60,713 nt of DNA, taken from assembly GCA_014801535.1 (NCBI GenBank), contig JAAVEA010000023.1, forward strand, positions 1 to 60,713, written 5' to 3'. Below are positions 48,101 to 56,428 of this stretch, piece after piece. The notes below the pieces were generated by a model. It did not search any database. It was given only the letters and a program-made list of their open reading frames with translations, and was not told where the DNA came from. The DNA comes from Bacteroides sp. GTDB taxonomy: Bacteria; Bacteroidota; Bacteroidia; Bacteroidales; Muribaculaceae. The translations under genes and the position numbers were made by a program. Numbering within the stretch: position 1 is the stretch's first letter; every line of letters begins with the position of its first letter.

Positions 48101-48974
48101 GCTTAACCTTTCCTGTTTGATAATCAGTAAGGGAGAAATAGAGCCCGTTAATTTCAAATTCCGTTTTTGCACCCTCTGGAAGTAAGCTTGGGGCCGCTTG
48201 AAATTCTTTCCAGTCGCGCGGTATCATTTCCAAGGAGAAATTCCATCCATCCCAACTGCCGTCTTGGAGCACACGGCCGGAAGCTCCCCACCCTGAATAA
48301 CCGAAATTACCCTCAGTGGAGTCCTTGACCCAATAGCTCCAGTAGCTGAGATACCATCCTGCTCCCCAGAAATCATCTTTGTCAACGGCTTCCCAGTTAT
48401 CATAATCATAATCTGAGGAGCCTCCCTTGTCAGGATCATAGCCACGAGGATGAATGAACATACCGTCAGGAGAATCAAGATACTCAAAGTTACCATTATC
48501 ATAAAGTTGAATCTCACCATCCGAGTCTGCATCCCAACCGAATCCATTTATGGTATATCCACCAAGTGGATCAACCGGTGAAGAAACGTTGGTGTATTGT
48601 ATCAATCCGTAGAGACGCGGATTATTGGCTACGACAGTTCGGATCATATCAATACCGGTTGCCAATCCACTCCAACGATATCCGAACACGAGGGCGGTTT
48701 TCTCTCGTTCATCATTCCATTGAATCACCAAAGCGGCGCGGTTTTCTCCCTCTCCGCTCCAGTTCTGGATATCATCGAAAGTGAATTCATTCTCGGGAAG
48801 TGCAGGTGCTTCCGGATTCGGATCCCATTCCCAAGCGGGAGCAATCTTTTTGGCACCCTCCTTTTTAATAGTCTCACCATAAGGAACACCTTGAACTTTC
48901 TCAGGCACTCTCTTGGCTTGCACGGTTCCTGCCAAGATGAAGGCAGACACCGCTAAAATCATAAATTTCTTCAT
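45117..48974 (-). CDS. BspA-type leucine-rich-repeat surface protein with N-terminal WSGEGEN module
   Basis: The protein has about 1285 residues and a signal peptide (MKKFMILAVSAFILAGTVQA). Residues about 45-255 form a module with FDDIQNWSGEGENRAALVIQW, GYRWSGLATGIDMIR and GAGWYLSYWSYWVKD. The same module makes up most of the protein at 52985-53980. A long run of LRR_5/BspA repeats follows (about 290-1080; for example VTLPETVKSIGEYAFSYAG), then an acidic linker. The C-terminal tail YYDLNGLPVARPEKGIYI is of the type seen on other secreted proteins here. LRR_5 arrays typically mediate adhesion. It is the last gene of the riboswitch operon, 21-27 bases after the previous one. The ATG at 48974 is chosen over a TTG two codons earlier. 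Confidence 0.85.
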   Translation of the reverse strand: MKKFMILAVSAFILAGTVQAKRVPEKVQGVPYGETIKKEGAKKIAPAWEWDPNPEAPALPENEFTFDDIQNWSGEGENRAALVIQWNDEREKTALVFGYRWSGLATGIDMIRTVVANNPRLYGLIQYTNVSSPVDPLGGYTINGFGWDADSDGEIQLYDNGNFEYLDSPDGMFIHPRGYDPDKGGSSDYDYDNWEAVDKDDFWGAGWYLSYWSYWVKDSTEGNFGYSGWGASGRVLQDGSWDGWNFSLEMIPRDWKEFQAAPSLLPEGAKTEFEINGLYFSLTDYQTGKVKLVNPSTLTTIENPSAYTGVIVIPSEFVDEEKTYTVTEIDADAFKESTVTSVTLPATIGKIGANAFADSSLSEIKGSEGVDISATIKSLGAYAFSGCQNLTAFLLPGSLTAVPEGLYKGCGLSSVEIPETIVSLDASSFENNASLISLDIPASVTEIGENAFAGCTALQTIKVNSVYPPAISENTFSESLYPVAHLQIPSGFEEQYKAKDGWKNFTNIDFFNIPVNNGDLFSTDNITYKVVINDDSENVVISYPKIDGKPTRDKIKEANQLLTGDIVIPEKITYMGKELEITEMNDSAFYYADNVTSIIINAKLTAIPNQAFANCEKLTSVTLPETVKSIGEYAFSYAGIESMVLPDGLESLGSRVFFQCQNLTSVNIPASLKQIPGYCFSYCRALTQLTFGDQVETIEGNAMQNCSALTSVVLPGNLAKIADYTFSNCASLETLIIPESVTSIGSSAFSGCSKLVVKLPSSLETLGATALSGVANETIAIPETITALPNSLFSGNKNLKAVEISDNVTSFGNSVFQNCTALATISIKKEEAVQTFSEDEKIGISFPSNLTSIGGSCFLGCAELTSVVIPEGVTTVGQSLFNKCANLEEAVLPNSVKTLQSGMFQDCKKLKKLTLGSAITSIPQNFVRDCNELEWVIISGDEENAVAGKMELPETVTTIASWTFANCKKLTEVSIPSKVTRLEMNTFDGCEALAKVTIPDGLTYIGNYVFRNTALTELEIPESVTSMNYTSDVVYGCPDIKVYICNTAAPQSIGSNAWRVATGVYAPVMVPVGKKAEYEAANSWKNSQISEPEAAVSFTGEEIENGSSEKADLSVEVNVEFDAALPERFRKVNEDLLMDEAEFELHWRLGEEISSDSQNIRRVAEMNESEEEDQLPAEEETPDDDFEKVSLELNSEHKAVVSIDRPSKDTMLETKVHVNHTSGEYNSEITKIAVKGSGVQTGIENIEVNSSEEGLYYDLNGLPVARPEKGIYINVRNGKVEKRNL

Positions 48975-49001
48975 GATCAAAATTGATTAAATATAGATTA
49001 A

Positions 49002-50711
49002 TTAAAGTATTATTTTCTCTGTTTTACCTCCGCAGCGACGGACGTACACACCTTTCTCGGGATTCGGTATTCTCTGTCCCTGAAGATTATAATATTCTAT
49101 CTCCATTAAATCGGGCGAATCCACTATATCCCCGATTCCGGATGTCGAGAAGAGCAGCTCCAATCTTGTAGTGGCTATCTTCCCGTTACTGTTACCTTTG
49201 ATTTCCACATAGCCTCGACTCCCTTCTGGAACATGAACGGGTTCGATCTCAAGGTTCCCGTTCACCATCCTTGCTTCGAATTCCGTTGGATTGCTCACTG
49301 AGACTATGCTTTTCACAATGGCCGCTTCCATTGAATCGACATCAGTAAATAAGCCCGCGAGATTAATTAAAGTAGGTTCGCTCGGAGAGACTGCCTGAAT
49401 ACCCGGGTTATGAGCCACCGGAGCTTCAAGATCGGGAAATACAGGTAACGATGGAAACCAATAATTTGAAATCATGGGGTATTCCTGAAGGGTTTTCCCA
49501 TCCGAATCGGTTCGACGCAATGTGTAATTAGGATTCTGGAAATAGTGAAACAATGAGATGTATAGTTCATCTGTCACTGGATGTGGACGCATTGAGCACC
49601 CATAGATATTCCAGCGTGAATATTTATCGAGTCCCTCTTCTTCAGCCTCTTTGTCAAGATTCACAATAACAGAAACTTCATCGGAGTCTATGTCATACTT
49701 GTAAATCCGCGCATTCGAGAACCAGGAATTGGGACCTCCATTCCAATAAAGGACATTTTTTCTGAATGATGCACAGAAACCATCGGGGGTCCAGGCATAC
49801 CAGCTGTTGGATGGTGGATAAATGCCGGAAGGAATCTCAATCACCTTCACTTCGAGAGTCGAGGGATCAATCCGCATGAGATAAGGAAGAGTGGCCCCGG
49901 TTCCTTGCACATCCTTAGCGACACTCACCCACAGTGACCCGTCTTTAGCCAAGACCACAGAACCGATTCCCGGCATAACCTTTTCTTTACCATTATCCGG
50001 TTCAGGGAGACATTCCCTTACAGCCTCCATTGTTATAGTCTCTACCACCTTATCCTGCTCCGGGTCAATAACCAAAAGGCCGAATTGCTGATGCGCGGCA
50101 AAGACTCTGTCATTCACACGTACCATACTCCCGCACTGCCCATGATATAATGAGCCTGTCGGATCCGTGTTCGGCCTGTTGTCCGTTCCGTTTGGATTGG
50201 CAGAACCTTCCACCTGTCCTGTCACCTCATAATTATCCGTATCGAACACCCAGATTCCATTGCTTGAGGAGATGTAACCCTTATGTTCATCAACTCCCAA
50301 GTATCCCCTTCCGTCGCATTGCTTCCCGGAAGGATCTATTAGCGGTGTCTGATAAAGCATCTTCATGGTACGGGCATCGGCTACCGTGATACGGCCACCT
50401 TGCACAGAAGCTCCGGGATCCTTATCCTGTTTGGCTATAAAATAAAACCTGTCGCCATATATCTGGCCAAACTGATTTGTGCAACCCAATTGACTGCCGG
50501 TTTCTGAATTGGCTGTCTGAAAAATTCGATAGCTCCATTCCCCGTCATTTGAAATCCAATTAATCGTTGAGTTCTGATGACCATACCAATCTTCATTCAC
50601 GATAAATACCCCATCGGTGTATTCCTCCTCCGCACCCCTTAGCGGAAGGACTGTCAAAAGAACTGATGCAAGCGAAAGAGATAGCTGAATTTTTCTTCCT
50701 GAGTGTTTCAT
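49002..50711 (-). CDS. Secreted beta-propeller protein (DUF5074-like) of the B12 operon
   Basis: The 569-residue protein has a signal peptide ending near LPLRGAEE, so it lacks a lipobox. The propeller begins GVFIVNEDWYGHQNSTINWI at about residue 33, matching the blade opening of the next gene and of the BtuG-like lipoprotein. Repeats such as GRITVADARTMKMLYQT and LLVIDPEQDKVVETI are YncE/DUF5074-like. An Ig-like segment and a sorting-type tail IEYYNLQGQRIPNPEKGVYV end the protein. It is probably an extracellular binding protein, with corrinoid or another ligand inferred from the operon. It overlaps the upstream gene by 4 bases. Confidence 0.75.
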   Translation of the reverse strand: MKHSGRKIQLSLSLASVLLTVLPLRGAEEEYTDGVFIVNEDWYGHQNSTINWISNDGEWSYRIFQTANSETGSQLGCTNQFGQIYGDRFYFIAKQDKDPGASVQGGRITVADARTMKMLYQTPLIDPSGKQCDGRGYLGVDEHKGYISSSNGIWVFDTDNYEVTGQVEGSANPNGTDNRPNTDPTGSLYHGQCGSMVRVNDRVFAAHQQFGLLVIDPEQDKVVETITMEAVRECLPEPDNGKEKVMPGIGSVVLAKDGSLWVSVAKDVQGTGATLPYLMRIDPSTLEVKVIEIPSGIYPPSNSWYAWTPDGFCASFRKNVLYWNGGPNSWFSNARIYKYDIDSDEVSVIVNLDKEAEEEGLDKYSRWNIYGCSMRPHPVTDELYISLFHYFQNPNYTLRRTDSDGKTLQEYPMISNYWFPSLPVFPDLEAPVAHNPGIQAVSPSEPTLINLAGLFTDVDSMEAAIVKSIVSVSNPTEFEARMVNGNLEIEPVHVPEGSRGYVEIKGNSNGKIATTRLELLFSTSGIGDIVDSPDLMEIEYYNLQGQRIPNPEKGVYVRRCGGKTEKIIL

Positions 50712-52981
50712 AACTTGAATTTTAAAGTGTAAGGAGTTCCTTTGATCCGCAGGATATATAAGCCCTTAGAATAGGCCGGAACAAATTCCCAATTATTCGT
50801 TGAGATAATCTGGCTTTCAATCAATCTCCCGTTAATGTCGTATATATTTGCAGTGTATCCTTCCAAACCGCTCACAGAGATTAATCCGTCAGAGTAGTTC
50901 AGGGCGGATATGTGGGAAACATTTTGGATACCTGTTGTCTGCCCCACAGTCACCAAAAGATCATGTGTGGCAACCTTTCCGTTCGATTCCGCAATGAGGT
51001 GCAATTTGCATTCACCTTCTCCAACCGGAATCAAGTTTAGTTTACCGTTAACAAGGGTGGCTTCGACTATATCCTCTTTTGAGGAGGCCCGACTTTCTGT
51101 GTCACTATTTTCATCCAGACGGAAAACTATATGATTCTCCCCACCGTCAAGATCCTTAATATGGTCGTAAAGATTGATCTCTTCTGCATTCAGGCCCAAT
51201 TTTACATTGTCAAGGGCTGTGAATTCCGGAGCATATCTGTCGGGGAAGATGGGCATGGCAGGAAACCAGAAATATGGTCGCAACTGCTGATAATCATGAA
51301 TCTCTCCTGTTGTTCCATCTATACGGTAAATCCATTCATAGCGATAATTATAGCTGGCTCCATGGGTTGTGGCAAAAACAATCTCATCGGTGCGGTCGTC
51401 ATAGCCCATTGTAGCGTATGGAACCTGAAACGTATTCTCATCCTTGCCCGGACGTTTACCCAAGGAGAAATAGGGAGTTTCAGGAAGCTCATTACCAATT
51501 TCCCAACGATAAATAAAGCCGGGACTCGAACCTAAGATTTCATCCTGATAACCGGATCCTACGCTTGCCCAGTAAAGCACATTCTTATTCTTCGAAGCTA
51601 TGAAATTTGTGGATCTCCAAGCTCCCCAGCCGGTTGTGATGTTTCCGGCGCCTTCGGGTAAAATATAGCTGTTCAAAACCGTTGCATCAAAAGGATCCAC
51701 CTCTACAAGCCGTGTAATGGTTTTTCCATTATCCACTCCGCGCTCGGCAAACCAGACATGACCATCGGCACTTCTAACCACACCTTGCACGGCATAAGCC
51801 TTATTAGCCTCTTCGCCCATAGGAGTGCCAAGATTACCTACAATCTCATCTTTTTCTGTATCTATCACCAACAAACCGTTAGATTGTGTTACTGCAAACA
51901 CATATGGCCCTGAGCAAACCATATTTCCAACCTGACCTTCATACAGTCCCTTTTCATCATCGGCCACCTTGATCTCCTTACCCAAAGTGAATGCTGAAGC
52001 GGCAATTGCATAATTCTGACTTTCAGCTTTCTCTAAATCAATATTCAAGACGCGTATCCCCTTATGATGACCGATATAAACCTTATCAGCCCTAACGCCA
52101 ACACAAGCCCGGCCGTCACCCATCATAGTGGAACCGTTTGGCCCCGTTGCCCCGTTGCCGGGTGTGGTGCCTATTTCATCGAAGGATACTATCTTCTTTA
52201 AGGTCTTCGCATCGGCAATCACAAGCCTGCCCCCTCCGAATCGGTAGCGGTCGCCATTATCGCTCGGTTGCTTCGACATTACATATAACCGGTCGCCAAA
52301 TATCATTCCATATTGAGATGTGCATCCAAACGCCTCGCCAGGATTCTGTGATTCAAAGACCCTATATTTGACCTCATTTCCAGAAGTGATATAGTTAATT
52401 GAACCATTTGTATGGCCAAACCACTCCTCATTTAACCAGAAAGTGCCTTGCTGATAATTATCGGAAAGGGGTTGGCGGTCACGTGGCATAACAGTGACAA
52501 TGAAAGAATCACTTTTCACTCCGCTCCCGTCGGTAGCCTCAAACCACGCCGTGCAGGAACGCGCCGATGCATAACGGGAAAGTTCATCGTAACTATTCCA
52601 CATTGACTCTCTCCGTTCATCTTCAGTATAATTTGCCGGGTTCCCTTGAAGCAAAGTGCCAAAAGGAGTGGTTACAAACTCGTATGTCTTGTCAGCCTTC
52701 TGATAATTAGCCTTGACAATGGGACCCTCGGGATCATCATCAAGGTCAGTCACAAGACGCAATGAACGAATATTGGCGTCTTCCGGTAAAACCGTAACTT
52801 TAACCGGATAGGCATTATACATAAATTCCACCGAAGGGTATGCATCGAGAATCAGTTCTCCTCCCTCAAATTCCGGGAGAATAATAGACGTAATAGGCGA
52901 AGCTCCCGATGCAGACTGGGAAATACCGGCCAGACCCAACAGGATTGCTGACGGCAGGATAGGATAGTAAAGCTTTCTCAT
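50708..52981 (-). CDS. Large secreted beta-propeller protein (DUF5074-like) of the B12 operon
   Basis: The 757-residue protein has a signal peptide (1-27, ending SASGAS). An N-terminal beta-sandwich/Ig-like domain (about 30-170) includes FEATDGSGVKSDSFIVTVMP. The propeller starts GTFWLNEEWFGHTNGSINYI near residue 178, closely paralleling the next gene. Blades contain GRLVIADAKTLKKIVSF and GLLVIDTEKDEIVGNLG. The end is a T9SS-type A-like tail (ANIYDINGRLIESQI and KGLYILRIKG). It lies 3 bases after the WSGEGEN protein gene and overlaps the next gene by 4 bases. The ligand is unknown; the B12 operon setting suggests corrinoid capture. Confidence 0.75.
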   Translation of the reverse strand: MRKLYYPILPSAILLGLAGISQSASGASPITSIILPEFEGGELILDAYPSVEFMYNAYPVKVTVLPEDANIRSLRLVTDLDDDPEGPIVKANYQKADKTYEFVTTPFGTLLQGNPANYTEDERRESMWNSYDELSRYASARSCTAWFEATDGSGVKSDSFIVTVMPRDRQPLSDNYQQGTFWLNEEWFGHTNGSINYITSGNEVKYRVFESQNPGEAFGCTSQYGMIFGDRLYVMSKQPSDNGDRYRFGGGRLVIADAKTLKKIVSFDEIGTTPGNGATGPNGSTMMGDGRACVGVRADKVYIGHHKGIRVLNIDLEKAESQNYAIAASAFTLGKEIKVADDEKGLYEGQVGNMVCSGPYVFAVTQSNGLLVIDTEKDEIVGNLGTPMGEEANKAYAVQGVVRSADGHVWFAERGVDNGKTITRLVEVDPFDATVLNSYILPEGAGNITTGWGAWRSTNFIASKNKNVLYWASVGSGYQDEILGSSPGFIYRWEIGNELPETPYFSLGKRPGKDENTFQVPYATMGYDDRTDEIVFATTHGASYNYRYEWIYRIDGTTGEIHDYQQLRPYFWFPAMPIFPDRYAPEFTALDNVKLGLNAEEINLYDHIKDLDGGENHIVFRLDENSDTESRASSKEDIVEATLVNGKLNLIPVGEGECKLHLIAESNGKVATHDLLVTVGQTTGIQNVSHISALNYSDGLISVSGLEGYTANIYDINGRLIESQIISTNNWEFVPAYSKGLYILRIKGTPYTLKFKL

Positions 52982-52984
52982 TGG

Positions 52985-53980
52985 TTATCTATGGTAAAAT
53001 TTTATAGTTTCTGATCCTCGTTTCCCCACATAGATTCCAGAGGGCAAATCGAATGACTCTCCTTTATGGAACCGGCCCATGAATTTTCCGTGAAGGTCAT
53101 AAACATCGGTTTCGCGGTCTGCATGATCCTCTACAAATATCGGGGTCGTGGAAGACAAGTCGTCAAAATGATTATAGTCCAACTTATCTGCCCAGGCCAC
53201 AGATGCCCCCGTGGAACCATCCACAAAATCATCGGGATTCACCGGACCGTCGAGAGGCATGAATTTCCAAGCGTTGACATCACCGTTTTTAAGTTTCACA
53301 CTCGTCATCCCTAACCCGGAATAGCTGTATTCCGAACTATCTGATTCTTTACTCCCGAGCCAGTAGCTCCAATAGCCGGCATACCATCCTGCGTTCCATC
53401 TCATATCTAAAGATGAGGAATCTGCTTTCCACCAGTCATAATCGTAAGCCGGATAACCGAATTGCGTGTAGTTGAGCGGATGTTCAATTATATGGCTCTC
53501 CTTTGCTTTCGAGATTGCCTCTTTACACATTGCTTCTGCATCATCGCCAGGAGAAGTATGCTGACCCATCATAAGATTGGGATTATAGAAATCAAACATA
53601 ATGTATGGATCATCTACCGCTCCTTCAAAATCGTAATAGAGGTGATTCAATATCTTATTGTTTCTCGAATAGCCTACTCCGTCAAGAGTTGAGCCGTACA
53701 CCCCGGTAAGCTGCACCAGGGCACAGAAATCGTTGCTTTCGGCGGCAATCTTTCTTATCATCCCTTCACCGGTGGCCTCTTCACCATCTTTCCACCGGTA
53801 TCCCCACACGTAGGCTTTCCTTTCATAATCGTCAAGGAATTGAACCACTAACGCTGCTTCATTCTCACCTTCTCCACTCCAATGCCTTATCTTGCTGAAA
53901 TCGACTTGAAATTCACCGAAGGCACATATCACAGCGCCTGAAAAGAGGGCTGTTACAACTGCTGTCTTTCTTAATTTCAT
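52985..53980 (-). CDS. Secreted WSGEGEN-module protein of the B12 operon
   Basis: The 331-residue protein has a signal peptide (1-22). Almost all the rest is the module shared with the N-terminus of the LRR protein: IRHWSGEGENEAALVVQFLD near residue 32, YVWGYRWKDGEEATGEGMIR, and NAGWYAGYWSYWLGSKESD near 210. The conserved Trp/Tyr-rich blocks suggest a ligand-binding face. It ends with a short tail (TDVYDLHGKFMGRF and LPSGIYVGKRG) similar to the other secreted proteins. I cannot name the family with certainty. Its place between surface lipoproteins and propellers in a riboswitch operon suggests a corrinoid-related surface role. Confidence 0.7.
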   Translation of the reverse strand: MKLRKTAVVTALFSGAVICAFGEFQVDFSKIRHWSGEGENEAALVVQFLDDYERKAYVWGYRWKDGEEATGEGMIRKIAAESNDFCALVQLTGVYGSTLDGVGYSRNNKILNHLYYDFEGAVDDPYIMFDFYNPNLMMGQHTSPGDDAEAMCKEAISKAKESHIIEHPLNYTQFGYPAYDYDWWKADSSSLDMRWNAGWYAGYWSYWLGSKESDSSEYSYSGLGMTSVKLKNGDVNAWKFMPLDGPVNPDDFVDGSTGASVAWADKLDYNHFDDLSSTTPIFVEDHADRETDVYDLHGKFMGRFHKGESFDLPSGIYVGKRGSETIKFYHR

Positions 53981-54014
53981 ATTCTGTTACTTTTTTATTT
54001 TTTCTCGATATGCG

Positions 54015-55268
54015 CTACTCAACAGGAGGAAGAGGTTTCTCTTCCGGGAGTGTGATGTGGAGGTCACGAGCCCTCGCTATCTCTGTGGAGGTTTCCCCAA
54101 GCCACCCGCAATATTGATTCACACCAGTATAGACCCTTATAAAATCCACCCCCGGAAGAGACACTTTGTTCCCATCTCTGTCAACGGCCCACCCAATGTC
54201 GAAGGAATTTAAATCGGCATAATCATTGGGATGATTATCAACATATCCCCAATCGTAGGAGTAGAGCACATAATATGAGCCGGCGCCGCTCAAATCCTTG
54301 GCATTTGGAGCTAAAAGGGTTCCTTCAAAGGAGAGCGCATCACTATCTGTCCATAAGGGATAATAGGCCTGCGCATGAAAGGAATTTTTTGCCACATACC
54401 CTTCTTCTCCTTCTGAATCTTCCCAGCGGATATAGGTGGTATCGGTAAGAAATCCGGAATCATCGGGAGTTTCCTCCTTATTGTCGTCGGGCCGGAAATA
54501 TTTAATAGCATAATTATGACGTGTGGAGGGGTCGTGATATGCGCTTCCTGCCAGCTCATACCATTCATCGTCGGGAAGTCCGTTGCAATTTGTGTCAAGA
54601 CTCACCATTACAATTCCCGGTTCCGCCGAGCCTCCCTTTGCATCGGGATTGGAAAGTTCATAAAATGCATTTCCCCATATTCGGAAATCATATTCACCTT
54701 CAACGTTCATCACCGTGTGATCGAACCCGAAGGTCACATAACCGCCATACCCACCGAGGGAAATCATAATGTCGTTAGTACCCGATATACTCTCCTCCGC
54801 TTTTTTCAATATATCGGAATATGTATCACCCGGTTCATATTGAGGCATCTCGTTGATAAACTGACCGGGTGCGGGGTAATATTCATACACCCGTGATATA
54901 TAGGGACTATATTCCACCTCTTCGTGCATTACACGAACCGTGAACTCAAAATCGTAAGGAGTCTCTGTGTCTATAATCTCAAACCGCAGACGATAATCGC
55001 CCTCCTCTTTCTCCAGGAAAATATAGTCACGATCGGAAGAGAGCTCAACCCACTCCCCACTTGCATCGGCCATGCACCATCTATATTTCTCACCGGTAAG
55101 TGCGGGGTGCAAGTCGAGTTTCTGCATCCTTCCGATATAATAGAAATCATCTATTCCCAAACTCACCATGGGAATCTCATCGGAGCAGGATGCCAGTGTC
55201 ACCCCCCACACAATGGCAGGGATAAATTTATATGTTTTTTTAAGGATAATCTTATTCATCGCTTTCAT
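54015..55268 (-). CDS. Surface lipoprotein of the B12 operon
   Basis: The protein has about 417 residues, with a signal ending in the lipobox VTLASC followed by SDEIPM. An Ig/PKD-like region (about 30-115) precedes a larger domain with MISLGGYGGYVTFGFDHTV, SLDTNCNGLPDDEWYELAGS and VDFIRVYTGVNQYCGWLGE. I recognise this as a cell-surface protein type often found with BtuB/BtuG genes, but its function is not known to me. The ATG at 55268 lies just after the btuG-like stop; a TTG two codons earlier overlaps that stop. The short spacing argues for co-transcription. Confidence 0.75.
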   Translation of the reverse strand: MKAMNKIILKKTYKFIPAIVWGVTLASCSDEIPMVSLGIDDFYYIGRMQKLDLHPALTGEKYRWCMADASGEWVELSSDRDYIFLEKEEGDYRLRFEIIDTETPYDFEFTVRVMHEEVEYSPYISRVYEYYPAPGQFINEMPQYEPGDTYSDILKKAEESISGTNDIMISLGGYGGYVTFGFDHTVMNVEGEYDFRIWGNAFYELSNPDAKGGSAEPGIVMVSLDTNCNGLPDDEWYELAGSAYHDPSTRHNYAIKYFRPDDNKEETPDDSGFLTDTTYIRWEDSEGEEGYVAKNSFHAQAYYPLWTDSDALSFEGTLLAPNAKDLSGAGSYYVLYSYDWGYVDNHPNDYADLNSFDIGWAVDRDGNKVSLPGVDFIRVYTGVNQYCGWLGETSTEIARARDLHITLPEEKPLPPVE

Positions 55269-55270
55269 GA

Positions 55271-56428
55271 TCAATTAGGCAGAAATACAATATGAGCCGG
55301 AATATCTCCGGTTCGCACGCTCCATTTCTTCCGCCCGTCTTTTGTGAAGCAATAGAGTGTGCCGGAGGATACGTAATTCTTGGCATCCGTAACGAAGATG
55401 TCACCTGTTTCAGGATGCACCGCAATTCCATATGGAATCGTTATATCCTTTTCCGTACCGTCTGTTATAAAGCTCTTGGAAATAATTTCTTTGCTCCTCA
55501 CGTCTATTATGCCGTAGCTGATAGTATTGGAGGAGGTGTAATTATTCCATTCCGTGGCATAATAGAAGAGTGAATCCCCTTTTATAGCCATGTTGGAACA
55601 AGCCACGGGAATTGTATCGGTGACGATCATCTGATTATACCCTTTTCTTTTATCAAGCACATATAGGCGTGAGGGTCGAGTCTGGTAATCACCCCGCGAA
55701 GTAACCCAAAGCTTATTATATCGGTCTTTCTTCACTCTATGAAGGTTTATTCCAACAGGAATCTGTTGCACCTGCTTGAAGTCGATCATCTGTATCACCG
55801 AAACGGTGTTATCATAGTCAGGCACCCTATATCCCCCGGAATTTGCCACATACATATAGTCGTCCACAATCTCCATCTCCTCTGGCTGATAACCCACACT
55901 AACCTTGCGGGTGATTGCAAAAGATGTAGTGTCAACCTCAAATACAGCGCCTTTCGGTGCGTCGGGATCAATCAGGACCGGACCGACGTATGAACTCACG
56001 TAGGCTTTACCGCGATAAAACCTCACGTATCTGCAGTTGGGTATATCGATCTGGCCCAGTCTTATCCCGGTTTTCGCATCCATCACTTCTACTTTGTGAG
56101 AGCAATTCACCACCACATAAAGCTTGCTGCCATAGATTCCGATATCGTTGCCGACATCTCCCAATTCCTTTATTACGTTAGGATTTCTTTCGGCATAGAA
56201 ATTCCGGGAGTAGAGTCCGGTGCGATAGTCATAAAAATCGAGAGTGCATTTATTGGAACCCATGTTCCCTTCATTCACGAGATAAAATCCGCGGATGTCG
56301 CTTCGGTAGTTTTCATCTCCTATTATATCATATTCCGTGGGCACCACAAGCTCATCTTCACGACAACCGGTAAGGCCTGTCGCGAGCCACAGAAACATCA
56401 ATTTTATGGCTTGTCTCCTAATCTTCAT
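55271..56428 (-). CDS. btuG: BtuG-like surface beta-propeller lipoprotein
   Basis: The 385-residue lipoprotein (lipobox LATGLTGC near residue 22) folds as a YncE/DUF5074-like propeller. It opens GFYLVNEGNMGSNKCTLDFY, and blades include KLYVVVNCSHKVEVMDAKTG, EEMEIVDDYMYVANSGGY and IPYGIAVHPETGDIFVTDAK. In Bacteroides the BtuG propeller lipoprotein sits on the BtuB receptor and captures B12 with very high affinity. The matching size, lipidation, position directly after the receptor gene (4-base ATGA overlap) and riboswitch control support the same role here. Two larger propeller relatives lie further down the operon. Confidence 0.75.
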   Translation of the reverse strand: MKIRRQAIKLMFLWLATGLTGCREDELVVPTEYDIIGDENYRSDIRGFYLVNEGNMGSNKCTLDFYDYRTGLYSRNFYAERNPNVIKELGDVGNDIGIYGSKLYVVVNCSHKVEVMDAKTGIRLGQIDIPNCRYVRFYRGKAYVSSYVGPVLIDPDAPKGAVFEVDTTSFAITRKVSVGYQPEEMEIVDDYMYVANSGGYRVPDYDNTVSVIQMIDFKQVQQIPVGINLHRVKKDRYNKLWVTSRGDYQTRPSRLYVLDKRKGYNQMIVTDTIPVACSNMAIKGDSLFYYATEWNNYTSSNTISYGIIDVRSKEIISKSFITDGTEKDITIPYGIAVHPETGDIFVTDAKNYVSSGTLYCFTKDGRKKWSVRTGDIPAHIVFLPN

